Origin: Comamonadaceae bacterium
GTDB lineage: Bacteria > Pseudomonadota > Gammaproteobacteria > Burkholderiales > Burkholderiaceae_C
Reading direction: 5' to 3'
Assembly: GCA_947461325.1 (NCBI GenBank)
Contig: CANHLD010000007.1
Span: forward strand, 1 to 23,761
Length of the DNA: 23,761 bases
Under the pieces are notes generated by a model. The model worked only from the letters and a program-made list of their open reading frames with translations. It did not search any database and was not told the origin of the DNA. Below are positions 23,502 through 23,761 of this stretch, one piece after another (positions within the stretch are counted from its first letter, which is position 1; every line of letters begins with the position of its first letter). The position numbers and the translations under genes are program-made.

Positions 23502-23761
23502 ATGTCAACTTACCAGCAACCCGATGCCAGCGGACACTTTGGCCAATTCGGCGGCAGTTTCGTCAGCGAAACCCTGACCCACGCAATTGAAGAATTGAAA
23601 GAGGCCTACGCCAAGTACCAGCACGACCCGGCGTTCGTGGCCGAGTTCAAGTCTGAGTTGGCGCATTTCGTCGGCCGCCCTTCCCCCATCTACCACGCAG
23701 CCCGCATGAGCCGTGAAATGGGCGGCGCACAAATTTACTTGAAACGCGAAGACTTGAACCA
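23502..23761 (+). CDS. trpB: Tryptophan synthase beta chain (N-terminal part; runs off right edge)
   Basis: About 86 codons are present. The start MSTYQQPDASGHFGQFGGSF has the family-typical FGxFGGxxV. RPSPIYHAARMSRE and IYLKREDLN follow. The window ends just before the Lys that binds pyridoxal phosphate in the LKREDLNHxGxHK motif. The enzyme condenses indole and serine to tryptophan together with TrpA. The ribosome site is weak (AAGAAAAA). Position after trpF matches the usual trpF-trpB-trpA order. Confidence 0.95.
   Translation, partial: MSTYQQPDASGHFGQFGGSFVSETLTHAIEELKEAYAKYQHDPAFVAEFKSELAHFVGRPSPIYHAARMSREMGGAQIYLKREDLN

Overview
The window looks like a betaproteobacterial chromosome segment, probably order Burkholderiales and perhaps Comamonadaceae-like. 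The main reason is the gene order at the right-hand end (asd, fimV, truA, trpF, trpB), which I recall as typical of that order. The placement is from gene order and protein family character only; no search was run. There are no rRNA, tRNA, IS or CRISPR elements that I can see.

Region 1 (about 1-15830, all minus strand, read right to left) is one long type I secretion (T1SS) locus. In order of transcription it encodes: a small exported protein, a lipoprotein, a TolC-like outer-membrane protein, an ABC exporter with a degenerate C39-like domain, an HlyD-type adaptor, a second and much longer TolC-like protein, a MotB-like protein, a second HlyD-type adaptor, a MotA/TolQ-like protein with a long helical tail, and a very large RTX protein that runs off the left edge. 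Most internal junctions overlap by 1-4 bases or nearly touch, so this is a translationally coupled operon. A T1SS with a MotA/MotB-like pair and a giant surface protein is the plan of the Salmonella SPI-4 Sii system (SiiAB proton channel, SiiCDF exporter, SiiE adhesin). This locus differs from Sii in having two adaptors, two outer-membrane proteins and two accessory envelope proteins that appear to share a C-terminal domain.

Region 2 (15831-16174) is an A/T-rich gap upstream of the operon. It carries several perfect or near-perfect inverted repeats and is the most likely site of its promoter and operators.

Region 3 (16175-18804, minus strand) holds a DUF1330 protein with a gamma-glutamyltransferase-like Ntn hydrolase 8 bases downstream, and further upstream a small class I SAM methyltransferase.

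Region 4 (18805-23761, plus strand) is housekeeping: aspartate-semialdehyde dehydrogenase (asd), fimV, truA, trpF and the start of trpB. Immediately upstream of asd is a 32-codon reading frame with 10 Thr and 4 Ile codons, followed by competing RNA hairpins. It resembles the thr-operon leader peptide and is a strong candidate for an attenuator controlling asd.

The T1SS block is visibly more A/T-rich than the housekeeping block. The two findings I would follow first are the Sii-like export system and the Thr/Ile leader of asd.
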